DNA of 64,000 bases from Geomicrobium sediminis (GCF_016908595.1 NZ_JAFBEC010000002.1:248001-312000); one strand, 5' to 3'; positions 41,392 through 53,363 are shown, counted from the stretch's first letter. Notes: a model not told the origin generated them from the sequence alone. Numbers and translations are program-made.

Positions 41392-43141
41392 AATTTGGTT
41401 TTTTTGGAAGAGTGATGGTAAAGCTCGTTCCTTTACCAACTATGCTATTCACGTCAATTCTTCCGTGTTGTGCTTCAACTAAGTGTTTAACGATGGCAAG
41501 TCCAAGTCCTGTTCCACCTGAGTTGCGACTTCTCGCACGATCAACACGATAGAAACGTTCAAAGATTCGCGGTAACGATTCTTCATCAATCCCAATCCCG
41601 TTATCTTGAACGACAATAGCTACTTCTTCTGCTTTTTCAATCGTCTTTACACAAACCTTTCCACCTTGTTGCGTATATACGATCGCATTCGTAATCAGAT
41701 TAATGAGCACTTGCTTAATACGAGCAATATCTCCATCCATCTTCGTTGACCCTTCACAGGACACGTGAATCGTAATTTCCTTATCATTCGCCTTCTCTTC
41801 TAGTAAATGTACAACTTCATTTGTAACTTCACTAAGTTCAAGAGGCATCACGTTTAATTCGAAGCTGTGGTGCTCGATTCGAGAGAGCTCTAAAAGATCT
41901 TCAATTAATTCTTGCAATCGACTACTTTCTTTCTCAATAATATGCAAAAACTGAAGCCGGATCGTTTCTTCCTCATGAGAGCCATCCAACAGTGTTTCGG
42001 CAAACCCTTTTAAAGATGTGACGGGTGTTTTTAGCTCATGAGAAACGTTAGCCACAAAGTCTTTTCGTGCTTGTTCAAGCCGCTTCAGGTTCGTTATATC
42101 ATGCAATACGATCACAACGCCTTGCAGTTCACCATGGCTATTCGTAATTGGCGTTCCATACACTTCGTAATATTGCTGAGGACTTCGTTGAGTAAAGCTT
42201 ATTTGCGAACGCTGATGTTCTTCACTCATAAACACATCTTGAATGAAGGCAACAAGCGTAGGCTCAGCAATCTTCTCATAATATAACCCTTCATAATCTT
42301 TTTGATCTTTATAAATGGCCATCCCCATTTTATTCGTTAAGTTAATTTGTCCATGACCATTAATAAAAATGAGACCACTACCCATATGATCGATGAGCGC
42401 TTCAAGTCGATCTTGTTGGCGTTTGTAGCGTCGAGTCATTTTATCTAAGTTGTAGGCAAGTACGTTTACCGAGCGGGCAAGCTGACCAAGCTCATCACTC
42501 GTGTCATCGTAAGCGCGAGCTTTGTAATTCCCTCTCGCTAGTTGCCTAGACATTTCAGTTAATTCATAGATTGGACGCGTCAATTGTTGTGACACTCGGT
42601 AGACGAGTATCATAATGATAATCATTGCTGCTGTGAAACTTAATCCTAAAAACAACCATAATTGCATAGACGCTTCACGCAAATGGTCAATGTTTAAGGA
42701 TGTTCGTACGTATCCTTCTACTTCTCCAGATAAAGGAAGTGCGTAATAGAGCATTTCTTCATTTAACGTTTCACTTATTCGTACCGCTGAATGTGTAAAA
42801 TCTTCAGCGTGAACGATCTCTTCTCGCGATAAATAGTTATCGTCTTGTTCTGATACTTGTTCAATATTACTTTCAGCGAGTACAGATCCGGTCTCATCAA
42901 TAACCGTTATTCGTAAATTCAGTTCATCACTAACTTGATCTACATATTGTTCAATTGAACCTGAATCTGATAACTCATTGATTTGTGAAACCATGAGAGA
43001 CGTTTCATTTTGGATTCGTTCTATCGTTTGCTCCATATTAATGTCGTTCACTAGTGAGCCAACGAGAAGTCCAAGTGCACTAAGTACGACAAGAATGATC
43101 AGACTAAGAGCAAACATAAGCCGTGTTCTAAATGTATTCAT
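41390..43141 (-). CDS. phoR: Phosphate-sensing histidine kinase PhoR
   Basis: 583 residues. Two membrane helices (about 8-30 and 163-185) flank an extracytoplasmic sensor domain; then HAMP (190-240), PAS (about 245-340), HisKA with phospho-His in ARKDFVANVSHELKTPVTSL, and HATPase_c with N box LINLITNAIVYT, G1 DNGIGID and GGTGLGLAIV. Autophosphorylates and signals to PhoP in phosphate starvation. The gene overlaps phoP by 4 nt. A WalK-type kinase is the alternative, but location beside mdh and partner type point to PhoR. Confidence 0.92.
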   Translation of the reverse strand: MNTFRTRLMFALSLIILVVLSALGLLVGSLVNDINMEQTIERIQNETSLMVSQINELSDSGSIEQYVDQVSDELNLRITVIDETGSVLAESNIEQVSEQDDNYLSREEIVHAEDFTHSAVRISETLNEEMLYYALPLSGEVEGYVRTSLNIDHLREASMQLWLFLGLSFTAAMIIIMILVYRVSQQLTRPIYELTEMSRQLARGNYKARAYDDTSDELGQLARSVNVLAYNLDKMTRRYKRQQDRLEALIDHMGSGLIFINGHGQINLTNKMGMAIYKDQKDYEGLYYEKIAEPTLVAFIQDVFMSEEHQRSQISFTQRSPQQYYEVYGTPITNSHGELQGVVIVLHDITNLKRLEQARKDFVANVSHELKTPVTSLKGFAETLLDGSHEEETIRLQFLHIIEKESSRLQELIEDLLELSRIEHHSFELNVMPLELSEVTNEVVHLLEEKANDKEITIHVSCEGSTKMDGDIARIKQVLINLITNAIVYTQQGGKVCVKTIEKAEEVAIVVQDNGIGIDEESLPRIFERFYRVDRARSRNSGGTGLGLAIVKHLVEAQHGRIDVNSIVGKGTSFTITLPKKPN

Positions 43142-43854
43142 CGTAGAGCAGGGTTCTCCATCTTATACCCTAGACCACGTACGGTTTTTATGTACGTCGG
43201 TTTTTTCGTGTTCGGCTCAATCTTCTCTCTTAAATGGCTAATGTGCACATCAACAATCCGTGTATCACCAACAAACTCATAGTTCCAAATGGCTTTAAGC
43301 AATTGATCCCTCGTCAGCACTCTTCCTTTGTGGTTAACGAGATATAATAACAATTCAAATTCTTTCGGTGTCAATTCAAGTCCTTCTTCTTGAAGGTATG
43401 CTTCGTGGTAATCTGGATAGATCGTTAAGTCTCCAAGGCTCACATGCACCTTCTCATTTTCTTCTTCTTCGTCGACTTTTCCTGCTTGTTCTACTCTTCT
43501 TAAAATCGCTCTGACTCGAGCAATTAACTCTCTTGGACTAAAAGGCTTCGTTAAGTAATCATCTGCGCCAAGCTCTAAACCGAGCACTTTATCAAACTCT
43601 TCATCTTTTGCAGTTAGCATAACGATTGGGGTCGTGATTCCACGCTCTCGAAGCTTTCGACAAACTTCTAAACCATCGTAAACAGGCAACATTAAATCTA
43701 GAATAATCATGTCGTAATCATTGTTCAAACCAAGTTCTAACGCTTGTTCTCCGTCTGTAGCACTTTCTACAACATATCCTGACTGCTCTAAATTGTAAGT
43801 AAGTAATGTTACAATTGACGCTTCATCGTCAACAACTAGCATTTTTAAGCCCAT
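43138..43854 (-). CDS. phoP: Phosphate regulon response regulator PhoP
   Basis: 238 residues. Receiver domain with acidic pair (DDEAS), phospho-acceptor Asp in IILDLMLP near 53 and Lys in LTKPFSPRELIARV; then an OmpR-type winged helix (FELLLYLVNHKGRVLTRDQLLKAIW). Activates Pho-regulon genes. Located downstream of mdh and coupled to phoR as in B. subtilis. Two TTTACA repeats with 11-nt period upstream could be a Pho box for autoregulation. Confidence 0.94.
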   Translation of the reverse strand: MGLKMLVVDDEASIVTLLTYNLEQSGYVVESATDGEQALELGLNNDYDMIILDLMLPVYDGLEVCRKLRERGITTPIVMLTAKDEEFDKVLGLELGADDYLTKPFSPRELIARVRAILRRVEQAGKVDEEEENEKVHVSLGDLTIYPDYHEAYLQEEGLELTPKEFELLLYLVNHKGRVLTRDQLLKAIWNYEFVGDTRIVDVHISHLREKIEPNTKKPTYIKTVRGLGYKMENPALR

Positions 43855-43946
43855 CGAATAACCCCTTTAATTCTTATAATCAGACTGTCAACTCTATCTT
43901 AATCGTAATCGAACAACATAACCTTCACAAGCTTCTCTCTAATACC

Positions 43947-43963
43947 TTTACATATTCTTTACA
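43947..43963 (+). promoter_or_regulatory. Possible Pho box upstream of phoP
   Basis: TTTACA at 43947-43952 and 43958-43963 repeat with an 11-nt period, the spacing of PhoP-binding repeats (TT(A/C/T)A(C/T)A with 5-nt gaps); a related TTCACA is at 43924-43929. Orientation is opposite to phoP transcription. Confidence 0.4.
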
Positions 43964-43983
43964 ACCTTTGCAAAGAAAACACA

Positions 43984-44014
43984 GAAAAAGACCAACACAT
44001 CCGGTGTTAGTCTT
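43984..44014 (-). terminator. Terminator of tatA
   Basis: 11-bp stem with one G-T pair (AAGACCAACAC, 43988-43998, with GTGTTAGTCTT, 44004-44014) and a TTTTTC tail on the minus strand. Confidence 0.75.
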
Positions 44015-44028
44015 CCCTCTTATCAATG

Positions 44029-44244
44029 TTATGCTTGTTTATTTGTCTCAGTTGTTGACGGTTGCTCAATAACGTCCTTCTTATCCGAATCATCATCCAT
44101 CATGTTGCTTGTGGATTTCTTGAACTCTGTTAGCGTCTTACCAAATGCGCCACCAATCTCTGGAAGCTTCTTCGGTCCGAAAATGAGTAAAGCGAGCAAG
44201 AGAATAAGAATTAAGCTTGGGACACCGATATTTAAAGGGCTCAT
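44029..44244 (-). CDS. tatA: Twin-arginine translocase subunit TatA
   Basis: 71 residues. One membrane helix (about 8-23), the FGP hinge ([18 protein letters not shown]) and a short amphipathic helix, then an acidic tail. TatA oligomers form the pore for folded Tat substrates together with TatC. No tatC is adjacent; the gene has its own terminator and is alone between mdh and phoP. In B. subtilis one tat pair (tatAd-tatCd) belongs to the Pho regulon, so the phoPR neighbour is suggestive only. Ribosome site AAGGAGGAAAC precedes ATG. Confidence 0.9.
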   Translation of the reverse strand: MSPLNIGVPSLILILLLALLIFGPKKLPEIGGAFGKTLTEFKKSTSNMMDDDSDKKDVIEQPSTTETNKQA

Positions 44245-44360
44245 GATGTTTCCTCCTTCAGAACTTGTCTGAATTTCTAAGTATTAACCACAAAAATGTG
44301 ACTTGTCTACATCAACTACGCGTTCATCATATCACACCCAAAGCTCATGTACAACTATAG

Positions 44361-44391
44361 AAAAAACCAGCCAAATTGGCTGGTTTTTCAT
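44361..44391 (-). terminator. Terminator of citZ-icd-mdh
   Basis: A near-perfect palindrome AAAAACCAGCCAA/TTGGCTGGTTTTT directly behind the mdh stop, with T-run on both sides. Confidence 0.88.
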
Positions 44392-45339
44392 TTAAAATTC
44401 ATCAGGAAGTGCATTCATAACGCTCTGAACAGAGGTGACAGAAGTAGCAAATTGATCACGTTCTTCATCTGTAAGATCAAGTTCAATGATTTTCTCAATA
44501 CCATTTCCACCAAGCACTGTCGGTACACCGACATAAACACCTTCATAGCCGTACTCACCTTCGAGATAGGCAATTGCGGGCAATAAGCGTTTTTTGTCTT
44601 TTATGATGGCTTCTACCATTTGCGTAAGCGAAGCGGCTGGAGCGTAGTATGCACTACCATTTCCAAGTAAGGAAACGATCTCCCCACCGCCTTTTCGTGT
44701 ACGTTCCACGATGGCGTCAATGCGATCTTGTGATAACAACTTCGTTAATGGCACGCCTCCGACACTTGAGTATCGAATAAGTGGGACCATGTCATCACCA
44801 TGACCGCCAAGTACAAAACCTTGTACATCTTCTACAGAAAGCTCAAGTTCTTGTGCGATAAAGGTACGAAAACGTGACGTATCAAGTACACCTGATTGGC
44901 CGATAACACGATTCTTCGGTAACCCTGACGATTTATAAACAGCATAAGTCATTGCATCCGCAGGATTCGTCAAAACGATGATGTGCGTATTCGGTGAATA
45001 CTTTACCACTTGCTCTGTCACTGACTTCATGATATTCGCATTGGTATGAACAAGATCGTCTCGACTCATTCCTGGCTTTCTTGCAATTCCAGCCGTAATA
45101 ACAACGACATCCGAGTCTTTCGTTAAAGCATAATCTGACGTACCAACAACACTTACGTCTACACCTTGTACAGGAGTTGCTTCTAACATATCTAAAGCTT
45201 TCCCTTGCACGGGTCCTTCTTGGTCAGGAATGTCGACGAGTACAACATCAGCAAGTTCCTTTTGTGCGACCATCAGTGCTGTCGTAGCACCTGTGAACCC
45301 ACCACCAATAACGGAGACTTTTCTGCGCGTGATTGCCAT
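44392..45339 (-). CDS. mdh: Malate dehydrogenase
   Basis: 315 residues. LDH-like MDH oxidising malate to oxaloacetate with NAD. Rossmann motif GGGFTGA followed by an acidic residue in VVLVDIP (NAD specificity), [16 protein letters not shown], substrate Arg region and catalytic His in [11 protein letters not shown]. Third gene of citZ-icd-mdh, 26 nt after icd. Confidence 0.97.
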   Translation of the reverse strand: MAITRRKVSVIGGGFTGATTALMVAQKELADVVLVDIPDQEGPVQGKALDMLEATPVQGVDVSVVGTSDYALTKDSDVVVITAGIARKPGMSRDDLVHTNANIMKSVTEQVVKYSPNTHIIVLTNPADAMTYAVYKSSGLPKNRVIGQSGVLDTSRFRTFIAQELELSVEDVQGFVLGGHGDDMVPLIRYSSVGGVPLTKLLSQDRIDAIVERTRKGGGEIVSLLGNGSAYYAPAASLTQMVEAIIKDKKRLLPAIAYLEGEYGYEGVYVGVPTVLGGNGIEKIIELDLTDEERDQFATSVTSVQSVMNALPDEF

Positions 45340-45364
45340 AGCCTAGCCCTCCCAGCAAAATCAA

Positions 45365-46627
45365 TTACATGTTTTTGATAAGTTCATCAGCAAACTCAGA
45401 GCACTTCACTTCTCTTGCGTTGTCCATAAGACGAGCGAAGTCATACGTGACAACTTTGCTTCCAATTGTCTTGTCCATTGATTGAAGAACAAGTTCTGCT
45501 GCTTCGAACCATCCTAAGTGACGTAACATAAGCTCACCAGAAAGGATAACAGATGATGGGTTTACTTTATCAAGACCTGCATATTTCGGTGCAGTTCCGT
45601 GAGTTGCTTCAAAGATTGCGTGTCCAGTCGCATAGTTAATGTTTGCACCTGGTGCAATACCGATTCCACCAACTTGTGCTGCAAGAGCATCAGAGATGTA
45701 GTCACCGTTAAGGTTCATTGTAGCAACAACGTCAAACTCTTTTGGACGAGTAAGGATTTGTTGTAAGAAGATATCAGCGATCGAATCTTTAACGATAATC
45801 TTACCAGCTGCTTCAGCTTCGTCTTGCGCTTTGTTCGCAGCATCTTTACCTTCTTTTTCAACGATTGCATCGTATTGGTTCCACGTGAATACTTTGTCTC
45901 CGAATTCACGCTCAGCAAGATCATAACCCCAAGACTTAAAGGCACCTTCAGTAAACTTCATGATGTTTCCTTTATGAACGAGTGTTAGGCTCTTACGACC
46001 TTCAGCGAGTGCATATTCAATTGCTGAACGAACGATTCGCTCTGTACCTTCTTTAGATACTGGCTTGATACCAATACCAGATGTTTCAGGGAAACGAATG
46101 TTTTCAGATCCCATTTCGTTACGAATAAAGTCGATCACTTTCTTCGCATCAGCAGTTCCTTCTTGGAACTCAATTCCTGCGTAGATGTCTTCAGTGTTTT
46201 CACGGAAAATCACCATATCTACTTCTTCAGGACGCTTAACTGGTGATGGTACCCCAGTAAAGTGACGTACTGGACGAAGACACGTGTAAAGGTCAAGCTT
46301 TTGACGAAGGGCAACGTTCAATGAACGAATTCCTCCACCGATTGGTGTCGTAAGTGGTCCTTTAATTGCAATCAAGTATTCACGGATTGCGTCAAGGGAA
46401 TCTTCTGGTAACCATTCACCTGTTTTGTCGTGTGCTTTTCCACCAACAAGGATTTCTTTCCAATCGATTTTCTTTTCGCCGTTGTATGCTTTTTCAACCG
46501 CTGCATCAAGAACGCGAGAAGCTGCAGCCCAAATGTCAGGACCGATTCCGTCACCTTCGATATATGGAATAACTGGGTTGTTAGGTACGTTTAGTACACC
46601 GTTGTTTACTGTAATTTTTTCAGCCAT
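45365..46627 (-). CDS. icd: Isocitrate dehydrogenase (NADP)
   Basis: 420 residues. Converts isocitrate to 2-oxoglutarate in the TCA cycle. Signature region ([19 protein letters not shown]), phosphorylatable Ser motif [13 protein letters not shown], and cofactor segment [11 protein letters not shown] with the Lys and Tyr that select NADP. Length usual for Bacillus. It lies 29 nt after citZ with AGGAGG before ATG. Confidence 0.97.
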   Translation of the reverse strand: MAEKITVNNGVLNVPNNPVIPYIEGDGIGPDIWAAASRVLDAAVEKAYNGEKKIDWKEILVGGKAHDKTGEWLPEDSLDAIREYLIAIKGPLTTPIGGGIRSLNVALRQKLDLYTCLRPVRHFTGVPSPVKRPEEVDMVIFRENTEDIYAGIEFQEGTADAKKVIDFIRNEMGSENIRFPETSGIGIKPVSKEGTERIVRSAIEYALAEGRKSLTLVHKGNIMKFTEGAFKSWGYDLAEREFGDKVFTWNQYDAIVEKEGKDAANKAQDEAEAAGKIIVKDSIADIFLQQILTRPKEFDVVATMNLNGDYISDALAAQVGGIGIAPGANINYATGHAIFEATHGTAPKYAGLDKVNPSSVILSGELMLRHLGWFEAAELVLQSMDKTIGSKVVTYDFARLMDNAREVKCSEFADELIKNM

Positions 46628-46656
46628 AGTAAAAACCTCCTGTAAAAAATGATGGA

Positions 46657-47772
46657 TTAGCGATTCTCAATCGAAACATATTGTTGCTTTCCAGGACCTA
46701 CGTACTCTGCACGCGGACGGATTAAACGATTATCGCTATATTGCTCTAGGATGTGTGCGTTCCAACCAGAAACACGGCTAACCGCGAAGATTGGCGTAAA
46801 TAAGTCATGATCAATACCTAAACTATGATACATCGATGCAGAGTAGAAATCGACATTCGGAAGAAGTCCTTTTTCTTCTGTTACGATCTTCTCAATTTGA
46901 AGGCTCATCTCATACCACTTGTCTTCACCTGTAATACCACCGAGTTTTTTCGACATTTCACGAAGATGTTTCGCACGTGGATCACCGTTTTTGTATACGC
47001 GGTGTCCAAATCCCATGATTTTTTCTTTTTTGTCGAACATGCCTTGAACGTAGCTGTCTACGTTTTCAGGTTGCTCAATCTCACTTAGCATTTGCATAAC
47101 ACGTTCGTTCGCTCCACCGTGCAATGGTCCCTTTAAAGCACCAATCGCTGCTGTAATACCAGAGTAAATATCTGATAACGTAGCGACACAAACACGTGCA
47201 GTAAATGTCGAAGCATTTAGCTCATGATCTGCATGCAATACGAGTGCTTTATTAAATGCATCTTCTGCAACCTCATTAGGCTCTTCACCGTTTAACATGT
47301 ACAAGAAGTTCGCAGCAAAGCTTAAGCCTTCTTTAGGTTTAACAGGCTCTTTGCCATTACGAATACGCGCAAAACCAGTAACCACTGTTGCAACTTTTGC
47401 TTGCAATTTAATTGCTGATTTCTTTGCTGTTTCCACGTCATTCTTGTCTGCATCTTTGTCGTATAGACCAAGCTGCGAAATTGCTGTGCGTAGCGCCGCC
47501 ATTGGATGTACATCAGCAATCGGATACGCTTTCATGTAATTGAAAATCTCGTCTGGAACTTGCATGTTTGCAAATAACTCTTTAGAAAAAGCGTCAAGCT
47601 CTTGCTTCGTCGGTAATTTGCCATTCCATAATAGGTACACGACCTCTTCAAACGAAGATTGTTCTGCTAAATCATCAATATGGTAACCTTGGTACGTTAA
47701 CACATCATCAATAATCGAGCTAACACTTGAAGTCGTCGCAACGACTCCTTCTAAACCTCTTGTTTGACTCAT
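46657..47772 (-). CDS. citZ: Citrate synthase
   Basis: 371 residues, the short Gram-positive form. Condenses acetyl-CoA and oxaloacetate. Catalytic His segments [12 protein letters not shown] and [11 protein letters not shown], then [15 protein letters not shown] and the Asp in the C-terminal part ([16 protein letters not shown]). ATG at 47772 is preferred, behind GGGGAGAG; a frame start 24 nt upstream has none. Heads the citZ-icd-mdh operon. Confidence 0.97.
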   Translation of the reverse strand: MSQTRGLEGVVATTSSVSSIIDDVLTYQGYHIDDLAEQSSFEEVVYLLWNGKLPTKQELDAFSKELFANMQVPDEIFNYMKAYPIADVHPMAALRTAISQLGLYDKDADKNDVETAKKSAIKLQAKVATVVTGFARIRNGKEPVKPKEGLSFAANFLYMLNGEEPNEVAEDAFNKALVLHADHELNASTFTARVCVATLSDIYSGITAAIGALKGPLHGGANERVMQMLSEIEQPENVDSYVQGMFDKKEKIMGFGHRVYKNGDPRAKHLREMSKKLGGITGEDKWYEMSLQIEKIVTEEKGLLPNVDFYSASMYHSLGIDHDLFTPIFAVSRVSGWNAHILEQYSDNRLIRPRAEYVGPGKQQYVSIENR

Positions 47773-48227
47773 TACAATCTCTCCCCTTTGTAACAAGAAT
47801 CCGATTCTTCATAAATAACAAGGATAACTTGTCTTAACCTTGTCCACATTATGCGTTTTCCATCATGCAGAAACGAAAAACGTATGACTGCTGTTACCAG
47901 ATAAAACCGTCGCGCGCACCATAATTTCTACAAGATCAACGTGAAGTGAACACGATCATCCTACTATATTGTATTCAATTGTTCCCTCGTCCAATTTGAC
48001 ATAATTAGACAATTCTTACCGTATGTTACTATGGTGGTCGTGATTTCTCCAGTTTTTTCAACATCCTCTATTATAAACGTGATTCGTCTTTTTGTGAACG
48101 AAAACGCACAAATCTTTTTTCCAATGTTTTTTTGTATACAATGAAAGATCGCTGGAAAACCCTCAAGAAATCAAGGCTTGCCCTTTTACATTTACATGAT
48201 TCTCTTAAAAATTACCAGAAAAAAACA
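47773..48227. other. Intergenic stretch upstream of citZ without a supported gene
   Basis: About 455 nt between the citZ start and the fxsA terminator. I see no frame with a ribosome site. It holds a perfect 7-bp inverted repeat AAGAATC/GATTCTT (47795-47809) close to the citZ ribosome site, another ACAAGG/CCTTGT pair near 47820-47845, and on the minus strand a possible citZ -10 (TACAAT or TATAGT, near 47965). B. subtilis has ytwI and ytvI here. Confidence 0.5.
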
Positions 48228-48255
48228 CCCCTCTTAGAACACCATCTAAGAGGGG
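48228..48255 (-). terminator. Terminator of pfkA-pyk-fxsA
   Basis: Perfect 11-bp stem CCCCTCTTAGA/TCTAAGAGGGG with loop ACACCA, then GTGTTTTTTT on the minus strand, right behind the fxsA stop. Confidence 0.88.
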
Positions 48256-48259
48256 AACT

Positions 48260-48652
48260 TTATCTTCGTATAACGATGAATCGGCCACTCGCCACCATTT
48301 TTTGAAAAAAATGTCGTAAAAACCCTTTAATGTAAGCTCTTGTAAACGGGATGAGTAGAATAAATCCTATAAGGTCAGTCAAAAACCCTGGAGCTAATAA
48401 CAACAACCCTGCGAGTAAGATACAAACCCCGTCGATTGCTGAACTTGTCGGAACTTCATGATTGTTCAGCTGCAGGTTAAATACTTGCCAAGCTTGTCTT
48501 CCTTCTCGTCTAGCCATCCATAAGCCGATTAAACTCGTTAGCAACATTAAACCGAGAGTTGGCCAGAATCCGAGCCAGCGACCAACAAGCCATATTCCAG
48601 CGATCTCTATGATTGGTACGAGTAGCAAACCGACAAGCAGGAATCGTGCCAT
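48260..48652 (-). CDS. fxsA: FxsA family membrane protein
   Basis: 130 residues with about three or four hydrophobic segments (PIIEIAGIWLVG, TLGLMLLTSLIG, GVCILLAGLLLLAPGFLTDLIGF). FxsA of E. coli relieves phage T7 exclusion by F; its normal role is unknown. In Bacillus it is the ytzA/fxsA gene near pyk. The ATG at 48652 follows GGGAG at about 5 nt. It is 25 nt after pyk and shares its terminator. Confidence 0.88.
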   Translation of the reverse strand: MARFLLVGLLLVPIIEIAGIWLVGRWLGFWPTLGLMLLTSLIGLWMARREGRQAWQVFNLQLNNHEVPTSSAIDGVCILLAGLLLLAPGFLTDLIGFILLIPFTRAYIKGFLRHFFQKMVASGRFIVIRR

Positions 48653-48677
48653 AATCACTCCCAACCCCTTCCATCAA

Positions 48678-50432
48678 TTACAATACTCGAGCGTGACCTT
48701 TGTAGATGTCGCCTCTTGAACTGTCAACGGTTAGTTCTTCACCATCTTTAAAGATCTTAACCGCATCATGAACACCGACAATGACTGGAACGCTAAGTGA
48801 AATTCCTACCACTGCAGCATGACATGTTAAGCCACCTTCTTCAGTGATGACCGCCGCTGCTTTTTCAAATGCAGGCATCATCTCTTTATCTGTTCCTGTC
48901 GTAATCAGAATGTTGCCTTCTTCCATCCTAGCATTTGCTTCTGCAGCATCTTTAACAACGACCGCTTTACCACTTGCAGTTGTGCGACCAATTCCTTGAC
49001 CTTTCGCTGCTACTTCACCGATCACATGGACTTTCATCATGTTCGTTGTACCAATCTCACCGACCGGTACCCCTGCTGTTATGACGACAAGATCGCCGTG
49101 CTTGACTTGATTACTCTTGAGCGCAACACTAACCGTTTCATCGAACATTTCATCTGTCGTCTCGACAGTGTTTCCAAGTAGCGCATGTACGCCCCAAACG
49201 AGAGTTAAACGTCGTTGCGCACGAATGTTACTCGTCACAGCAACAATGGTTGCTTTCGGACGATATTTTGATACGAGTCTAGCTGTATAACCACTTTCTG
49301 TAGCCGTCAAAATCGCAGGTGTATTTAACGTTAGCGCTGTTCTAGCTACTGCTTGACTGATCGAATTCGTAATCGTCGTCTGGCTTTCTTCTGTACGGAT
49401 GTTAAGCAAACGATCGAAATCTAGTGCAGATTCGGCACGCTTTGCAATGTTACTCATCGTCTCAACAGCTTCAAACGGATAGTCACCTGCTGCCGTTTCA
49501 CCTGAGAGCATAATTGCATCTGTACCATCAAAAATCGCATTGGCAACGTCACTAGCTTCTGCACGAGTAGGTCTAGGGTTACGCTGCATGCTGTCTAACA
49601 TTTGCGTTGCAGTAATGACTGGTTTAGCAAGATCATTACAACGTTGAATGAGTTTCTTTTGAACGAGTGGAACTTCTTCCGGTGGAATTTCTACACCTAA
49701 GTCCCCTCGTGCAACCATAAGTCCGTCAGACACTTCGAGAATTTCTGCGATATTCTCGACACCTTCTTCGTTTTCGATCTTAGGGATAATATGCGTATCG
49801 CCTGCGCCATGCGCTTCCAAAAGCTCACGAATTTCAAGGACATCTGAAGCACGACGAACGAATGAAGCTGCAATAAAATCAACTTCTTCTTCAATTCCAA
49901 AACGAATATCTGCTGCATCTTTGTCTGTCATGCCTGGTAGATTTACTTTTACTTTCGGAAGGTTAACTCCCTTTTTGTTCTTTAACACACCATTGTTCAT
50001 TACGGTCGTAACGACGTCTTTGCCTTCAATACGATCAACATGAAGTCCAATGAGACCGTCATCTAACAAAATCGTATTACCGACTGAAAGATCTTCTGAC
50101 AAATTCTGATACGTTACACCGATTCGATCCGTCGTACCGACTACTTCCTCACCAGTTACGATGAGTGGCTGACCTTTTTCGAGTGTAATCGCGTCATTTT
50201 CCATCGTATACGTGCGGATCTCTGGACCTTTCGTATCTAACAGAATCGAGACGGTCGTTTCAAGTTCTGCCGCTGCTTCTCGAATCGTTTTAATACGACT
50301 GCGATGTTCTTCATGTGACCCGTGCGAGAAATTTAGACGTGCCACGTTCATCCCTGCTGAAATCAGGCGTTTAAGCATTTCTTTCTCTTCAGATGCAGGT
50401 CCGATCGTCGCGACTATTTTAGTTTTTCTCAT
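48678..50432 (-). CDS. pyk: Pyruvate kinase with C-terminal PEP-utilising domain
   Basis: 584 residues. Last step of glycolysis. N-terminal barrel starts [16 protein letters not shown]; catalytic signature [13 protein letters not shown] and [12 protein letters not shown]; then B and C domains; an extra domain of about 110 residues at the end with the [11 protein letters not shown] motif of the PEP synthase/PTS I phosphohistidine domain, which Bacillus pyruvate kinases share. 23 nt after pfkA. Confidence 0.97.
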   Translation of the reverse strand: MRKTKIVATIGPASEEKEMLKRLISAGMNVARLNFSHGSHEEHRSRIKTIREAAAELETTVSILLDTKGPEIRTYTMENDAITLEKGQPLIVTGEEVVGTTDRIGVTYQNLSEDLSVGNTILLDDGLIGLHVDRIEGKDVVTTVMNNGVLKNKKGVNLPKVKVNLPGMTDKDAADIRFGIEEEVDFIAASFVRRASDVLEIRELLEAHGAGDTHIIPKIENEEGVENIAEILEVSDGLMVARGDLGVEIPPEEVPLVQKKLIQRCNDLAKPVITATQMLDSMQRNPRPTRAEASDVANAIFDGTDAIMLSGETAAGDYPFEAVETMSNIAKRAESALDFDRLLNIRTEESQTTITNSISQAVARTALTLNTPAILTATESGYTARLVSKYRPKATIVAVTSNIRAQRRLTLVWGVHALLGNTVETTDEMFDETVSVALKSNQVKHGDLVVITAGVPVGEIGTTNMMKVHVIGEVAAKGQGIGRTTASGKAVVVKDAAEANARMEEGNILITTGTDKEMMPAFEKAAAVITEEGGLTCHAAVVGISLSVPVIVGVHDAVKIFKDGEELTVDSSRGDIYKGHARVL

Positions 50433-50455
50433 CGAAAGATTCCTCCTTGTGTCGA

Positions 50456-51433
<978 letters not shown>

Positions 51434-51447
51434 TTAACCAGCATTTC

Positions 51448-52392
51448 TTACATACCAATTTTACTGAACTTTTCGTAGCGTTGGTTTCTTATCTCTTCTT
51501 TGGATAGTTGCGTTAATTCGTCCATTTGTTGCTTTAAAACCGAGTCAATATACTCAGCTTGTTGCTTCACATTATGATGTGCTCCGCCTCGAACTTCACG
51601 AATCACGCCTTCAATAACACCTAATTCATACAAATCAGGTGCCGTAATTTTCATCGTCTCCGCTGCACGCTGAGCCTGTGTTGCATCTTTCCATAGAATT
51701 GCGGCTGCGCCTTCTGGTGAAATTACAGAGTATGTGGAGTTCTCAAGCATAAACATGCGATTAACCACGCCAAGAGCCAATGCTCCACCACTTCCTCCTT
51801 CACCGATTACAATACCAATTGACGGCACAGTAAAGCTTGCCATTTCTAACAAGTTGCGCGCAATTGCTTCACTTTGTCCACGCTCTTCTGCCGCTTTACC
51901 TGGGAATGCACCTTTTGTATCAATGAGCGTAATAATTGGCCGATTAAACTTATTTGCTTGATGCATCAAGCGTAACGCTTTACGATACCCTTCTGGATGC
52001 GGCATCCCGAAGTTCCGTTGAATATTCTCTTTCGTATTCCGTCCACGTTGGTGACCAATAATCGTGACCGGTTGTCCTTTATAAAACGCAATTCCACCGA
52101 CAATTGCATCATCGTCTCCATAATAACGATCACCATGAAGTTCAATGAAATCGGTGAATAAATGCTCAATGTAGTCCAACGTTGTCGGTCGCTCGGCGTG
52201 TCTTGCGATTTGCACACGCTCCCAAGGCTTTAAATTATCGTAGATTTGAGATTCAACTTGTTGTAAACGTCCTTCTAGATGAGCGATTTCTTCTTCAAGA
52301 TTAATATCTTTGTCTTGCGTGAAGTTTTTCAATTCATCTATTTTATTTTGGAGTTCTACAACAGGCTTTTCGAATGGTAACTTATGGGTCAT
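51448..52392 (-). CDS. accA: Acetyl-CoA carboxylase carboxyltransferase alpha
   Basis: 314 residues. With AccD transfers carboxyl from biotin to acetyl-CoA, making malonyl-CoA. Crotonase-type core with [32 protein letters not shown] (in parts: [27 protein letters not shown]) and N-terminal helical region. It overlaps accD by 4 nt (ATGA), ensuring equal translation. Confidence 0.96.
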   Translation of the reverse strand: MTHKLPFEKPVVELQNKIDELKNFTQDKDINLEEEIAHLEGRLQQVESQIYDNLKPWERVQIARHAERPTTLDYIEHLFTDFIELHGDRYYGDDDAIVGGIAFYKGQPVTIIGHQRGRNTKENIQRNFGMPHPEGYRKALRLMHQANKFNRPIITLIDTKGAFPGKAAEERGQSEAIARNLLEMASFTVPSIGIVIGEGGSGGALALGVVNRMFMLENSTYSVISPEGAAAILWKDATQAQRAAETMKITAPDLYELGVIEGVIREVRGGAHHNVKQQAEYIDSVLKQQMDELTQLSKEEIRNQRYEKFSKIGM

Positions 52393-53267
52393 GACGAAAG
52401 CTCGCCTCCTCGTTGATGCGAAGCTTGATGCATCTTCAAGATCGTTGTTAGTGTTGATTTCATCTCAGAGCGATGGATGACTTTGTCGAGTTGACCGTGT
52501 TCAAGTAGAAACTCTGCAGTCTGAAAATCTTCAGGTAATTCTTCACGAATCGTCTGCTCAATAATTCTTCTACCTGCAAATCCAATTAACGCTCGTGGTT
52601 CTGCAAAATTGTAATCACCAAGCGACGCAAAGCTTGCGGAAACACCACCTGTTGTAGGGTGCGTCATGATTGAGATAAACGGCAACTGTTCTTCGTCAAG
52701 TCTTTGCAAAGCAACAGATGTTTTAGCCATCTGCATAAGGCTAAGAACCCCTTCTTGCATTCTTGCACCACCGGAGGCACTAAACATAATGAATGGCACT
52801 CGATCCTCTAGTGCTGTCTCAATTGCGCGCTTAATTTTTTCGCCAACGACTGTCCCCATGCTCGCCATACGAAAACGTGGATCCATGACACCGATCACGA
52901 CCGGCAAGCCTTCCATTTGCCCACGTCCTGTAATGATCGCTTCATTCAAGCCTGTCTTTTGTTGATCACTCGCTAACTTGTCTTCGTAGTCGGGGAAATC
53001 AAGTGGATTCCCTGACAGAAGGCTTACATCAAGCTCTTCAAATGAACCGACATCGATTACGCTATTAATTCGGTCTCTTGCGGTCAACCGGAAATGATGA
53101 TCACACTTCGTACAAACATAATCATGTTTCTTTAATTCCCTTGAATACATGATCGTTTTACACGTTGGACATTTCGTCATCACACCGTCGTTCATCTTCG
53201 TCGGTTGTGTACGTTCAGAAGGGATCGTTGCATACTTTCTTTTCTTTGAAAATAAGTCTTTGAACAC
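52389..53267 (-). CDS. accD: Acetyl-CoA carboxylase carboxyltransferase beta
   Basis: 292 residues. The start is set at GTG 53267: it lies 8 nt behind GAGG in GAGAGGTGA, and the resulting N-terminus ([17 protein letters not shown]) aligns with B. subtilis AccD; a longer frame to 53309 lacks support. Four-Cys zinc ribbon (CPTC and CTKC) and core [19 protein letters not shown] and [15 protein letters not shown] are visible. Follows ytsJ with a terminator in between. Confidence 0.95.
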   Translation of the reverse strand: MFKDLFSKKRKYATIPSERTQPTKMNDGVMTKCPTCKTIMYSRELKKHDYVCTKCDHHFRLTARDRINSVIDVGSFEELDVSLLSGNPLDFPDYEDKLASDQQKTGLNEAIITGRGQMEGLPVVIGVMDPRFRMASMGTVVGEKIKRAIETALEDRVPFIMFSASGGARMQEGVLSLMQMAKTSVALQRLDEEQLPFISIMTHPTTGGVSASFASLGDYNFAEPRALIGFAGRRIIEQTIREELPEDFQTAEFLLEHGQLDKVIHRSEMKSTLTTILKMHQASHQRGGELSS

Positions 53268-53324
53268 CTTATTCACCTCTCGTACCACACTAAAGGCGGC
53301 TTTCTCCAATAGGAAATAATAGGG

Positions 53325-53353
53325 AAAAACGATCGTCCAAAGAGACGATCGCT
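53325..53353 (-). terminator. Terminator of ytsJ
   Basis: Stem CGATCGTC (53330-53337) with GACGATCG (53344-53351), then TTTTTCCC on the minus strand, directly after the malic enzyme stop. Confidence 0.8.
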
Positions 53354-53363
53354 CCTTATCTTC

